The position numbers and the translations under genes were made by a program. Shown piece after piece: positions 54,759-63,796 of a stretch of DNA of 64,000 nucleotides (within the stretch, counting starts at the first letter, position 1; every line of letters begins with the position of its first letter). Source of the DNA: an uncultured Saprospiraceae bacterium (GTDB taxonomy: Bacteria; Bacteroidota; Bacteroidia; Chitinophagales; Saprospiraceae). The notes beneath the pieces were generated by a model, which saw only the letters and a list, made by a program, of their open reading frames with translations, searched no databases and had not been told where the DNA came from. The DNA is taken from NCBI GenBank assembly GCA_937950315.1, contig CALFDU010000021.1, positions 48,011-112,010 of the forward strand, read 5' to 3'.

Positions 54759-55214
54759 ATGGTACCAATACTAATCAGTTCTTTTCTATTGGAGAAGAAA
54801 GTGTACGGAGAAAACTCCACTCCAGAAGAAATAGCCGCGATTAAAGCTATGGTTTATTCTCATGATGAAAGAGTTATTGTATATAAGGAAATTCAAATTA
54901 TGTCTGAATTTTCTATTAATACGATGTTTGATCAATTAGAATATCTCTTAGAATCCACTGGTATATCTGCAGTTGTATTTGATATAAGTCAAACCAGTCC
55001 GCCTTCATTCAAGCTTAGATCATTGTTGTATAAACGATTTGAGTCAATCCAAAAGATTGTTGATGTTTCAGGTTATGTAACTGGTAATGGATTAATGACG
55101 ATTGCTTTTAAATTTTTCATGAATTCCAGTAAGTCCCCAGCTATACATTCTTTCTGTTCATCCAATTTTGAAACTGTCCTACAAAAAGTTTATGATAAGA
55201 TCGACAGAAAATAG
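54759..55214 (+). CDS. hypothetical STAS/SpoIIAA-like protein upstream of a histidine kinase
   Basis: 151 residues without signal peptide. The segment VIVYKEIQIMSEFSINTMFDQLEYLLESTGISAVVFDISQ, then FKLRSLLYKRFESI, alternates strand and helix like STAS or SpoIIAA-type domains, with no clear phosphorylation serine. It overlaps the following kinase gene by 23 bp, so the pair is almost certainly functionally linked, possibly as input or output of the kinase. The family assignment is weak. Confidence 0.6.
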   Translation: MVPILISSFLLEKKVYGENSTPEEIAAIKAMVYSHDERVIVYKEIQIMSEFSINTMFDQLEYLLESTGISAVVFDISQTSPPSFKLRSLLYKRFESIQKIVDVSGYVTGNGLMTIAFKFFMNSSKSPAIHSFCSSNFETVLQKVYDKIDRK

Positions 55215-56109
55215 AACATACGATTTTACTGAATCTATATTGAATCATTGTCTTGAGATTGCTCGAGGTAAATGTAGTATTACTCATGATATGATAATAG
55301 AGTCTGGTTCTGAGAAGCACGGACAAATATTATATGCTTTACATTGTATGCATGAGCAAATTGTCGATTCTGCGAAAATAGAAGCTAAGAGAATCCAGAT
55401 TGAGTATGATGCAAAATTACTTATAGAAAAAAACAGAGAGCTAGAGCAATTTGCTTATAAAGCCTCTCATGATTTAAAAGAGCCTATAAGAACTATATTT
55501 AGTTTTAGTCAATTATTAAAGAATTCAATCATAGATTCTGGCAATTTTAAAGCCAATGAATATATAGATTATATTCAGATCTCAGCTAAGAGAATGACTG
55601 ACATGATTTCTCACTTACTTGAATATGCGAGATTTGGTAATAATGTAAATTTTGTCGAAGTAGATACACATATATTGTTACAAAATGTGAATTTTGATTT
55701 AATAACTCAAATTCAAAATTCTAAAGGTAAGTTGATTCTACATGAATTACCATCGATGCATGCTGATGAAACTTTGTTGCGTCTTTTATTTCAAAACACG
55801 ATCAGTAATTCACTAAAATTTGCCAAGGAAGGCGTTCCTCCAATTGTCGAGATATTTTCAAATACAGATGATGAATTTATAACCTTTACTATAAAAGACA
55901 ATGGAATAGGAATTGAAGCTAAAGAAATTAATTCGTTGTTTGATATATTCCAGCGAGTTGATACTAGAAACAAATTTGAAGGTTCAGGAATTGGACTTGC
56001 TCATTGTAAAAAAATTGTAGATCTACACCATGGGAAAATCTGGATGGAATCAGAATTAGGTGTAGGAACCTCTATTCACTTTACAGTAAAAAGAGGATTA
56101 AATTGCTAG
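55192..56109 (+). CDS. soluble sensor histidine kinase
   Basis: 305 residues from ATG 55192 (the TTG at 55168 would deepen the overlap). No membrane segment. A short helical N-terminal region, a coiled-coil signalling helix (AKLLIEKNRELEQF), HisKA with H-box ASHDLKEPIR (His93), and HATPase_c: N-box NTISNSLKF, G1 DNGIGI, F and G2 GSGIGLAHCKKI. No receiver domain and no response regulator adjacent, so the phosphoacceptor lies elsewhere. Cotranscribed with the small protein it overlaps. Confidence 0.9.
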   Translation: MIRSTENRTYDFTESILNHCLEIARGKCSITHDMIIESGSEKHGQILYALHCMHEQIVDSAKIEAKRIQIEYDAKLLIEKNRELEQFAYKASHDLKEPIRTIFSFSQLLKNSIIDSGNFKANEYIDYIQISAKRMTDMISHLLEYARFGNNVNFVEVDTHILLQNVNFDLITQIQNSKGKLILHELPSMHADETLLRLLFQNTISNSLKFAKEGVPPIVEIFSNTDDEFITFTIKDNGIGIEAKEINSLFDIFQRVDTRNKFEGSGIGLAHCKKIVDLHHGKIWMESELGVGTSIHFTVKRGLNC

Positions 56110-56228
56110 TTGAAATTTCTTTCCTAAAAGAGAACACACAAATCTAGTAGAACAGAGCCTTTCCAGTCCTCATTGTACCTATATTTTCATATATTGCTGT
56201 AATATATATGTAAGCAGTAAAAAGGTAT

Positions 56229-56984
56229 ATGAATTACAATAAAATAGCAGAAAGATTAGATTCTGCCGCATTAAATGCTGAGGCAACTGCACAAGTAAGC
56301 CATTCTCAGAATTTTAATCTTGAAGAGGCATATGGGATACAAAGTATTTCACTTTCACGCCGATATATCCGAGGGGAAAAATGGGTTGGATTAAAAATGG
56401 GTTTTACCAGTAAGGCCAAAATGGAACAAATGGGAATCCATGATCTTATATGGGGTAGACTTACTGACAAAATGTTTATTGAAAATCAATTGTACCTCGA
56501 ATCATATATTCATCCTCGGGCAGAGCCTGAAATTGCATTTCTTCTTAACGATACAGTTATTGATGAACCCAATATTGATACTGTAAAACAAAAAGTGAAG
56601 TCAGTTGCAATTGCCATTGAAGTTATTGATTCAAGATATGAGAATTTCAAGTTTTCTTTAGAAGATGTAGTTGCTGACAATTGTTCGTCCACAGGTTACG
56701 CCCTAGGCAAATGGCTACCTGCATCTACCAATATTCAAGATATCAATATAGGTCTGTCTATTAATGGAGAGGTTGTACATGAAGGTAATACAAATGCCAT
56801 TTTAGGTAATCCATGGGAATCTCTGGTGGCTGCGCTGCGACTTGCCAAGGAAAATGGAGAAATTTTAGGAGATAATAGTATCATTTTGGCTGGAGCGGCA
56901 ACACCTGCCGTATATTTAAAGAAAGATGATGAAGTTCTCGCATCTGCAGATGGACTTGGCGAAGTTTCATTTTCTGTTAAATAA
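56229..56984 (+). CDS. 2-keto-4-pentenoate hydratase / 4-oxalocrotonate decarboxylase family protein
   Basis: 251 residues, fumarylacetoacetase-like fold. Shows KWVGLKMGFTSKAKMEQMG, PRAEPEIAFLL (metal-binding Glu pair), VAIEVIDSRYENFKF (Glu/Asp), VADNCSSTGYALG and ILAGAATPAVYL. Members act in the lower meta-cleavage pathway: decarboxylation of 2-oxo-3-hexenedioate or hydration of 2-oxopent-4-enoate; sequence alone does not separate the two. First gene of the kynurenine operon, 16 bp before the TDO gene, consistent with carbon from 2-aminomuconate. Confidence 0.9.
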   Translation: MNYNKIAERLDSAALNAEATAQVSHSQNFNLEEAYGIQSISLSRRYIRGEKWVGLKMGFTSKAKMEQMGIHDLIWGRLTDKMFIENQLYLESYIHPRAEPEIAFLLNDTVIDEPNIDTVKQKVKSVAIAIEVIDSRYENFKFSLEDVVADNCSSTGYALGKWLPASTNIQDINIGLSINGEVVHEGNTNAILGNPWESLVAALRLAKENGEILGDNSIILAGAATPAVYLKKDDEVLASADGLGEVSFSVK

Positions 56985-57000
56985 GTTTTAAAAATAAATA

Positions 57001-58110
57001 ATGAGCGATAAGAAAAAGTATTCAACCATCGATTATGGATCATATCTAGGGTTGGATAAATTGTTGACGGCGCAAAAATTAAGAAGTGAAGATTTACAGG
57101 AGACTCCGGCGCATGACGAAATGTTGTTTATTATAACCCACCAAAGTTATGAGTTGTGGTTTAAACAAATCATCCATGAATTGGAATCTGTCATCACCAT
57201 GTTTAAAACCAAAAGGGTTGATGAGAAAAATTTAGGGACTTCGATTGCACGGTTGGAAAGAGTATCTGAGATACAGGGGTTGTTGCTTGATCATCTTTCG
57301 ATCATGGAAACGATGACTCCGTTAGATTTTTTGGATTTTAGAAATTATTTATTTCCGGCAAGCGGGTTTCAAAGTTTTCAGTTTAGGAAAATAGAGAACT
57401 TACTTGGTTTGCATGAAAAGGATAGACTAACCTACGGTAACTATCATTACAGTTCTCCTTTTTCTGAAGAGCAGCGAGCAGAACTATTGGGTGTCAAGGA
57501 AAAAGGAAACCTATTTGATGTTGTTGAAGATTGGCTGGAGCGAACACCGTTTTTGCAATTTAAAGATTTTAAATTTTTGGAATATTATAGAGAAGCTGTG
57601 GAGCGTATGATTGCCAAAGAGCAAGAAGCAATTAAAATGTCTTCTTATCTTACAGAAAAGGAAATTGAAATGCGTTTGAAGATGCTGGGAAGTACAGATA
57701 CTTACTTTGAATCTGTATTGAATCCTGAGGTGCATGAAACCATGATGGACGAAGGAAAAGTTCGGTTAAGTTATAAAGCTTCCTTGGCTGCCTTATTGAT
57801 TAATTTGTATAGAGATGAACCTATCTTACATCCACCATTCAAGCTTTTGATGTGTTTGGTAGATATTGATTCTAATATGACAAGTTGGAGATATAGACAT
57901 GCACAGATGGTGTTGAGAATGTTGGGAAGGAAAGTCGGAACTGGAGGATCTTCAGGACATGATTATTTGAGAAAGACGGCTGAGAGTCACCATATTTTTA
58001 GTGATTTACACAACATCTCCACTTTGTTGATACCGAGATCAGATTTGCCTGAACTTCCGCCTACTTTGAAAGAAGAATTATCCTTTACATATACACCTCC
58101 TGTTGTTTGA
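57001..58110 (+). CDS. kynA: tryptophan 2,3-dioxygenase
   Basis: Haem enzyme opening the indole ring of L-tryptophan to N-formylkynurenine. Active-site segment HDEMLFIITHQSYELWFKQ (His47), and the haem-binding SWRYRHAQMV (His300) with GTGGSSGHDYL, are intact. 369 residues is closer to the animal-type than to the 280-residue proteobacterial TDO. The next gene starts 1 bp after the stop. Confidence 0.96.
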   Translation: MSDKKKYSTIDYGSYLGLDKLLTAQKLRSEDLQETPAHDEMLFIITHQSYELWFKQIIHELESVITMFKTKRVDEKNLGTSIARLERVSEIQGLLLDHLSIMETMTPLDFLDFRNYLFPASGFQSFQFRKIENLLGLHEKDRLTYGNYHYSSPFSEEQRAELLGVKEKGNLFDVVEDWLERTPFLQFKDFKFLEYYREAVERMIAKEQEAIKMSSYLTEKEIEMRLKMLGSTDTYFESVLNPEVHETMMDEGKVRLSYKASLAALLINLYRDEPILHPPFKLLMCLVDIDSNMTSWRYRHAQMVLRMLGRKVGTGGSSGHDYLRKTAESHHIFSDLHNISTLLIPRSDLPELPPTLKEELSFTYTPPVV

Positions 58111-58111
58111 T

Positions 58112-59563
58112 ATGAAGGTAATTTCCAATTATATCAATGGCGAATTAAAGCAAGCTAATAACGGTGAAATCCTGGATGTTTATGATCCATCTAGAGGAAT
58201 CGTTTATGCAACTGCACCAAATAGTGATCATACAGATGTAGAAGAGGCTATTATCGCTTCCGCAAATGCTTATGATTTGTGGTCTGGATATTCGATTACT
58301 AAGAGAAGTAGGATTTTATTGAAAATAGCAGATCTCATCGAGGAGAAAAAAGAGATGTTGGCCAAAGCAGAATCATTGGACAATGGTAAACCTGAGTGGT
58401 TGGCTACAATGGTTGATATACCAAGGGCTTCTGACAATTTTCGGTTTTTTGCAAATGCAATTACTCAATATGCATCCGAAACTTATGATATGTCAGATGT
58501 AGGAGCATTGAATTATACTTTGCGCCAGCCATTGGGAGTGGTGGCAACTATATCACCTTGGAATTTACCGCTTTACCTATTTACGTGGAAGATTGCACCA
58601 GCATTGGCTGCAGGAAATACGGTGATTGCCAAGCCTTCTGAGGTGACACCGATGACGGCATTTTTATTATCGGAAATTTGTATTGAAGCAGGATTGCCAG
58701 CGGGGGTTTTGAATATTGTACATGGTTTTGGAGAGAAGGTGGGAGCGGTTATGACTGGACATAAGAAAGTGAAAGCAATCTCTTTTACGGGAAGTACTAG
58801 AGTGGGGTCAGAAATTGCTAAAGTCGCGGCTCAGAATTTCAAAAAGGTATCCCTAGAAATGGGAGGGAAGAATCCAAACATCATATTTGCCGATTGTGAT
58901 TATGATAAAATGTTGAAAACAACCATTAATTCTTCGTTTTCAAATCAAGGACAGATTTGTTTGTGTGGATCTAGGATTCTGGTGGAACGAAGTATTTACG
59001 ATAAGTTTCGAAATGATTTTGTTGCAAAGGTGAAAGAGATTAAGGTTGGTGAACCAACTGATTCTTCTGTCAAACTAGGAGCAGTCGTGTCTAAAGGACA
59101 TATGGAAAAAATCCTTAGCTTTATAGAAATCGCCAAGGAAGAAGGTGGAACCATTTTAACTGGTGGTGAAAGGGTGATGTTGGAAGGGGAATACAAAGAT
59201 GGATATTATGTCAGGCCTACGATTATAGAAGGTTTGGATCAACAATGTCGAGTAAATCAAGAGGAGATTTTTGGGCCTGTTGTTAGTATTATGCCTTTCG
59301 ATACTGATGAAGAAGCACTTGAATTGGCCAATAGTACGGTTTATGGACTTTCAGCAACTGTGTGGACGGAGAACTTATCAAGGGCTCATAAAATGGCGAG
59401 AGAATTGGATGCAGGGATTGTGTGGGTGAACACCTGGTTATTAAGAGATTTACGAACACCATTTGGCGGGGTGAAACAGTCAGGAGTGGGGAGAGAAGGA
59501 GGCTATCATGCATTGAATTTCTTTACAGAGCCGAAGAACATTTGTATAAAATATAACTCATAA
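58112..59563 (+). CDS. 2-aminomuconate-6-semialdehyde dehydrogenase (ALDH8-type)
   Basis: NAD-dependent aldehyde dehydrogenase. ATG 58112 lies one base after the TDO stop; an earlier TTG at 58103 overlaps it. Catalytic Glu249 (LEMGGKNPNI) and Cys283 (GQICLCG), with Asn151 in SPWNLPLYLF; the QICLC pattern is typical of ALDH8A1/AMSDH rather than general ALDHs. It oxidises 2-aminomuconate semialdehyde, the product of ACMS decarboxylase encoded two genes on. 483 residues, 13 bp before the next gene. Confidence 0.92.
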   Translation: MKVISNYINGELKQANNGEILDVYDPSRGIVYATAPNSDHTDVEEAIIASANAYDLWSGYSITKRSRILLKIADLIEEKKEMLAKAESLDNGKPEWLATMVDIPRASDNFRFFANAITQYASETYDMSDVGALNYTLRQPLGVVATISPWNLPLYLFTWKIAPALAAGNTVIAKPSEVTPMTAFLLSEICIEAGLPAGVLNIVHGFGEKVGAVMTGHKKVKAISFTGSTRVGSEIAKVAAQNFKKVSLEMGGKNPNIIFADCDYDKMLKTTINSSFSNQGQICLCGSRILVERSIYDKFRNDFVAKVKEIKVGEPTDSSVKLGAVVSKGHMEKILSFIEIAKEEGGTILTGGERVMLEGEYKDGYYVRPTIIEGLDQQCRVNQEEIFGPVVSIMPFDTDEEALELANSTVYGLSATVWTENLSRAHKMARELDAGIVWVNTWLLRDLRTPFGGVKQSGVGREGGYHALNFFTEPKNICIKYNS

Positions 59564-59575
59564 AAATAGAAGATC

Positions 59576-60094
59576 ATGTCACGATTATTTCCAAAGTTTA
59601 ATTTCAAAGAATGGATTGATGAGAATAGACATTTGCTTAAGCCACCTGTTGGAAACAAGGTAGTTTGGGAAAATGGAGATTATATAGTGATGGTTGTAGG
59701 TGGGCCCAATTCTAGAAAGGATTACCATCTTAACCAAACACCTGAATTCTTTTATCAAGTAGAAGGAGACATTGTATTGAAGGTTATTGATGAAGGAGAG
59801 CAAAAAGATATTCATATCAATGAAGGTGATATTTATTTATTGCCAGCGAATGTCCCACACTCACCACAACGTGGGCCAAACACAGTAGGACTCGTCATAG
59901 AGCAGAGAAGACCGGAGGGAATGGAAGATGGTCTGATGTGGTCATGTGAAAACTGTGGCAATGAATTGTATAGAGAACCATTTATGTTGGATAATATTGT
60001 TACCGATATGCCGGTAATTTTTGATAAGTTTTATAGTAATGATGAATTAACAACCTGTGATAATTGTAGTCATCAGATGAAACGCCCCGCATAA
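59576..60094 (+). CDS. nbaC: 3-hydroxyanthranilate 3,4-dioxygenase
   Basis: Cupin Fe(II) dioxygenase opening 3-hydroxyanthranilate to ACMS. Residues match the characterised enzyme: Arg47, His51, Glu57, His95, Arg99 (SRKDYHLNQTPEFFYQ, LPANVPHSPQRGP). The C-terminal rubredoxin-like metal site is complete: Cys124, Cys127, Cys161, Cys164 (CENC, CDNC). 172 residues. The next gene begins immediately after the stop. Confidence 0.97.
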   Translation: MSRLFPKFNFKEWIDENRHLLKPPVGNKVVWENGDYIVMVVGGPNSRKDYHLNQTPEFFYQVEGDIVLKVIDEGEQKDIHINEGDIYLLPANVPHSPQRGPNTVGLVIEQRRPEGMEDGLMWSCENCGNELYREPFMLDNIVTDMPVIFDKFYSNDELTTCDNCSHQMKRPA

Positions 60095-61186
60095 TTGGAG
60101 AACTATTATAAAATAAATTCTCATTCACACTTGTTGCCTTACCCGGAACAGATTCCTTCTTTTATGCGAGAGAAGGAAGTATTTTGGATAGACGAAGATA
60201 GAGGTAGAATGCGTCAGAAGAATTGGAGTAGACCCATCACAGATGACAGCTTTTTTAAAGAAGAAAAGTTGGTTTGGATGGAAAAGCATGGCATTGACCA
60301 TGCTGTAATTCTTACCCTTTCACAATTGTATTGTAATGGCTTAAACGCCGATTTGTGTGCTGATGTACAGCGTTTTCAAAATGATTTCAATGCATCTCTT
60401 CAAGAAGAATATCCTAATAATTTTACTGCAGGATTTGTCGTGCAAGCAGCGCATATAGACAATGCCTTAAAAGAAATCGAAAGATGCGTTGAACAATTGG
60501 GCTTGTCCGTGCTTTGTTTACCTACTCATTTTTCTGATGACTCTGATAAATGGAGGTCGATTTCTGATCCTTTGGCAGAACCAATCTTTGCATTGGCGAA
60601 TAAGTATGGATTGGCCATTGAAATACATCCGTATGATGCTCCTAAGATGATTAATTTGCGAGACAATTTTTGGAGGTTTCATTTGGTTTGGATGTGTGCG
60701 CAGACTGCGGATGCATATCATATGTGGTCTCTGAGAGATTTTCCCCATAAATACCCAAATATTCGAACTGCATTTGCCCATGGTAATCAATTTGGGCAAG
60801 TGAATCTAGGTCGTAGATCTCAGGGTTATGTAGGTAGACCAGATCTGTTTAAAGATGCAGTTGAGCCTGAGAAAAGTTTGGCAGCTAAGAATGTATTTTT
60901 TGATAGCATCGTACATGATGTTTATTCATTTAGGATGCTGGTTGATAGACAAGGATCAAGTCAGGTTATTGCGGGATTGGATGATCCATATCCGTTGGGA
61001 GAAATTGAAGTGGAAGGAAAGTCGTATCCAGGGAAAGTGATAGATGAAGCAGTAGACTCAGGTTATATTTTTAAATCTGACCGAAGAAAAATATGGTCAG
61101 ACAATGTGCTCAACTGGATTGGCGGTAAGCGAGCAGATGAAATCAGAGCACAAATTTCAATTAAAAATGAATCAAATGCAATTTGA
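60095..61186 (+). CDS. nbaD: 2-amino-3-carboxymuconate-6-semialdehyde decarboxylase (ACMSD)
   Basis: Zn amidohydrolase that removes CO2 from ACMS, diverting it from quinolinate and NAD synthesis to 2-aminomuconate. Metal motif HSH (His10, His12), AIEIHPYDAP, FAHGN and the catalytic Asp in GLDDPYPLGE are visible. The start is TTG at 60095, directly abutting the stop of the dioxygenase (TAATTG); no ATG lies before the conserved NSHSHLLP. 363 residues. Overlaps kynU by 20 bp. Confidence 0.94.
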   Translation: MENYYKINSHSHLLPYPEQIPSFMREKEVFWIDEDRGRMRQKNWSRPITDDSFFKEEKLVWMEKHGIDHAVILTLSQLYCNGLNADLCADVQRFQNDFNASLQEEYPNNFTAGFVVQAAHIDNALKEIERCVEQLGLSVLCLPTHFSDDSDKWRSISDPLAEPIFALANKYGLAIEIHPYDAPKMINLRDNFWRFHLVWMCAQTADAYHMWSLRDFPHKYPNIRTAFAHGNQFGQVNLGRRSQGYVGRPDLFKDAVEPEKSLAAKNVFFDSIVHDVYSFRMLVDRQGSSQVIAGLDDPYPLGEIEVEGKSYPGKVIDEAVDSGYIFKSDRRKIWSDNVLNWIGGKRADEIRAQISIKNESNAI

Positions 61187-62447
61187 AAATTCAAAGACAT
61201 TTGCGCAAGCGATGGATCAAAAAGATCCGTTACAAAATTTTAGATCTCAGTTTTATATACCTAAAAATAAGGATGGTGATGATTTGGTTTACCTAACGGG
61301 AAACTCATTGGGTCTTCAACCTAAAAGTACTTTCGATTTTATCAATCAAGAATTATTGGATTGGGAAAAGTATGGGGTTGAAGGACATTTTCATGCAAAG
61401 AATCCCTGGATGCCATACCATGAGTTTTTGACTAAGTCAATGGCAGAGGTAGTGGGCGCCAAGCCTATTGAAGTGGTGGTAATGAATACGCTTTCTGTTA
61501 ACCTGCATCTGATGATGGTCTCATTTTATAGGCCGACCAAAGAGAGGTATAAGATTTTGATAGAAAGTGATGCTTTTCCTTCTGATAAATATGCAGTTCA
61601 ATCACAAATTAAATTCCATGGGTTTGATCCTAAAGATGGGTTGATAGAATTGCATCCGAGAGAAGGTGAAGTTTTGTTGAGACATGAAGATATTTTACAG
61701 ACGATAGAAGATCAGGGTGACGAGATTGCTTTGGTCATGATTGGCAATACCAATTATTACACGGGACAGGCGTTTGATATGAAATCCATCACAACTGCCG
61801 CTCATGCCAGAGGAGCCAAGGTTGGATTTGACTGTGCACATGGTGCTGGTAATATAGCTTTAAATCTACATGATAGTGGCTGCGATTTTGCCGTGTGGTG
61901 TTCATATAAATATTTGAATTCAGGGCCTGGTAGTCTGGGTGGCGTGTTTGTACATGAAAGACACGCACATGATACTTCATTGCCGAGATTTGAAGGTTGG
62001 TGGGGTCATAATAAAGAAACAAGATTTGGGATGCGTGATGGCTTTGAACCTATACCCGGTGTGGAGGCTTGGCAATTGAGTAATCCGCCTATCTTGTCTA
62101 TGGCAGCGATTATGTCCTCATTGAAAATATTTGCGGAAGCGAAAATAGAAAACTTGCGAACCAAGTCAGTACTACTCACTGGTTATATGGAATTTCTGGT
62201 AAATGAAATAGGTAATGAGAGTATCAAAATCATTACACCAAGTAATCCAAATCAAAGAGGATGTCAGTTGTCCATTCAGATGAACAATGCGGATAAAAGT
62301 TTGTTTGAATGGTTGATGGAGAAAGGAGTTGTTGCGGACTGGAGAGAACCAGATGTGATACGTGTAGCGGCTGCTCCTATGTACAATAGTTTTACTGACG
62401 TATACAGGTTTGTTGAATTGTTGAAAGAAGGCTTGCAAGAGCAATAG
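61167..62447 (+). CDS. kynU: kynureninase
   Basis: PLP enzyme cleaving 3-hydroxykynurenine to 3-hydroxyanthranilate and alanine. ATG 61167 gives MNQMQFENSKTFAQAMD; the frame extends upstream only inside the ACMSD gene. Conserved LTGNSLGLQP, SDAFPSDKYA, GFDCAHGAGN and the PLP lysine in CSYKYLNSGPGSLGG. 426 residues. One base separates it from kmo. Confidence 0.96.
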   Translation: MNQMQFENSKTFAQAMDQKDPLQNFRSQFYIPKNKDGDDLVYLTGNSLGLQPKSTFDFINQELLDWEKYGVEGHFHAKNPWMPYHEFLTKSMAEVVGAKPIEVVVMNTLSVNLHLMMVSFYRPTKERYKILIESDAFPSDKYAVQSQIKFHGFDPKDGLIELHPREGEVLLRHEDILQTIEDQGDEIALVMIGNTNYYTGQAFDMKSITTAAHARGAKVGFDCAHGAGNIALNLHDSGCDFAVWCSYKYLNSGPGSLGGVFVHERHAHDTSLPRFEGWWGHNKETRFGMRDGFEPIPGVEAWQLSNPPILSMAAIMSSLKIFAEAKIENLRTKSVLLTGYMEFLVNEIGNESIKIITPSNPNQRGCQLSIQMNNADKSLFEWLMEKGVVADWREPDVIRVAAAPMYNSFTDVYRFVELLKEGLQEQ

Positions 62448-62448
62448 T

Positions 62449-63795
62449 ATGAAAGAAAAAATAATAATTGTCGGAGCTGGATTGTGCGGAACATTGCTGT
62501 CATTGCGAATGGCTCAGCGAGGTTATCAGGTGGTCGTGTATGAGAAAAGAGCCGATCAGCGAAATGAAGAATTTGTTGGTGGTAGGTCTATCAATTTGGC
62601 TTTGTCAAATCGTGGAATTCGAGCCTTGGAAATGGTTGGGATTAAGGAAGAAGTTTTGGGTTTTTGCATTCCAATGTATGGTAGAGAAATTCACCCAACG
62701 ACAGGGGATGTTTGGATGTCGCCGTATAGTGGACGGGAACAAGATTATATCAACTCTGTGTCCAGGGAGCAGCTTAATATGAGTTTGCTCGAGGCGGCCG
62801 ATCGTTTTGATAATTTACATGTTGTATTTGAGGTGAAAGTGACGAAGGTGGATTTAGAAGATGGAAGTATTGAATATCTAGATGATGCGGGGAATAAACA
62901 TGTTGACAAAGGATCAGTAGTAATCGGTACTGATGGTGCAGGTTCTGTTGTGAGAAAAAGTTTGATGGGTAGGACAACCAAATTGTTGTTTAATTTCTCT
63001 CAAGATTTTTTAAGACATGGATATAAGGAATTGAGTATTGAGGCAGATGCTGATGGTGGCTTTAAAATTGAAAAGAATGCGCTACACATATGGCCGAGAG
63101 GTAAGTTTATGATCATTGCGTTGCCTAATATGGATGCAAGTTTTACAGTGACTATGTTTCATCCGTATGAAGGTGATTTTGGATTTAATGCGCTTGAGGA
63201 TGAAAAAGCGTTGCAGCATTGTTTTGAAACACACTATCCTGATCTTATTGAATTGATGCCGCATTACAAAAAAGAGTACAAAGAAAATCCGGTTGGTACT
63301 TTGGGGACGATCCGTTGTTATCCATGGCAAGCATATGGGAGGACTTTGGTGATGGGTGATGCTGCGCATGCGATTGTACCATTTTATGGTCAAGGTATGA
63401 ATGCATCTTTTGAAGATGTATTTGTTTTTAATGAGGTTCTGGATGAATTTGAAGGAGACTGGGAAAAGGTGTTTTATGAATTTCAAGAGCGTAGAAAAGA
63501 AAATGCTGATGCAATTGCAGATCTAGCAGTAGATAATTTTTACGAAATGAGAGATCATGTAGATGATGAGGCATTTAAGGAAAAAAGGAAACTTGAAATG
63601 CAGCTTGAGCAGAATTTTGGAGATTATTATTCCAAATATGGGATGGTGACGTTCAAAGAATCTCTGTCTTATCATCAAGCAAAGTCATTAGGCCGAAAAC
63701 AAGACGAATTGTTGCTTGATTTGTGTAGGAAAGGACTGCATAAATCGATGTCTTTAGCAGAGGTCAATGAAGCAGTCAATCAGTTGTATAGATAA
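62449..63795 (+). CDS. kmo: kynurenine 3-monooxygenase
   Basis: FAD-dependent hydroxylase of kynurenine. FAD-binding GAGLCGTLLSLRMAQRG (residues 8-24), EFVGGRSINLALSNRG with the substrate Arg, the DG motif GTDGAGS, and GDAAHAIVPFYGQGMNASFEDV near residue 300. A C-terminal basic helix could associate with the membrane, as in eukaryotic KMO, though no clear transmembrane segment is seen. 448 residues. The next gene starts 1 bp after its stop. Confidence 0.96.
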   Translation: MKEKIIIVGAGLCGTLLSLRMAQRGYQVVVYEKRADQRNEEFVGGRSINLALSNRGIRALEMVGIKEEVLGFCIPMYGREIHPTTGDVWMSPYSGREQDYINSVSREQLNMSLLEAADRFDNLHVVFEVKVTKVDLEDGSIEYLDDAGNKHVDKGSVVIGTDGAGSVVRKSLMGRTTKLLFNFSQDFLRHGYKELSIEADADGGFKIEKNALHIWPRGKFMIIALPNMDASFTVTMFHPYEGDFGFNALEDEKALQHCFETHYPDLIELMPHYKKEYKENPVGTLGTIRCYPWQAYGRTLVMGDAAHAIVPFYGQGMNASFEDVFVFNEVLDEFEGDWEKVFYEFQERRKENADAIADLAVDNFYEMRDHVDDEAFKEKRKLEMQLEQNFGDYYSKYGMVTFKESLSYHQAKSLGRKQDELLLDLCRKGLHKSMSLAEVNEAVNQLYR

Positions 63796-63796
63796 T

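Noticed and set aside
54759..55214. BLUF photoreceptor reading of the small protein
   Set aside because: Length and strand pattern are suggestive at first sight, but the conserved flavin-contacting residues of BLUF domains are not recognisable.
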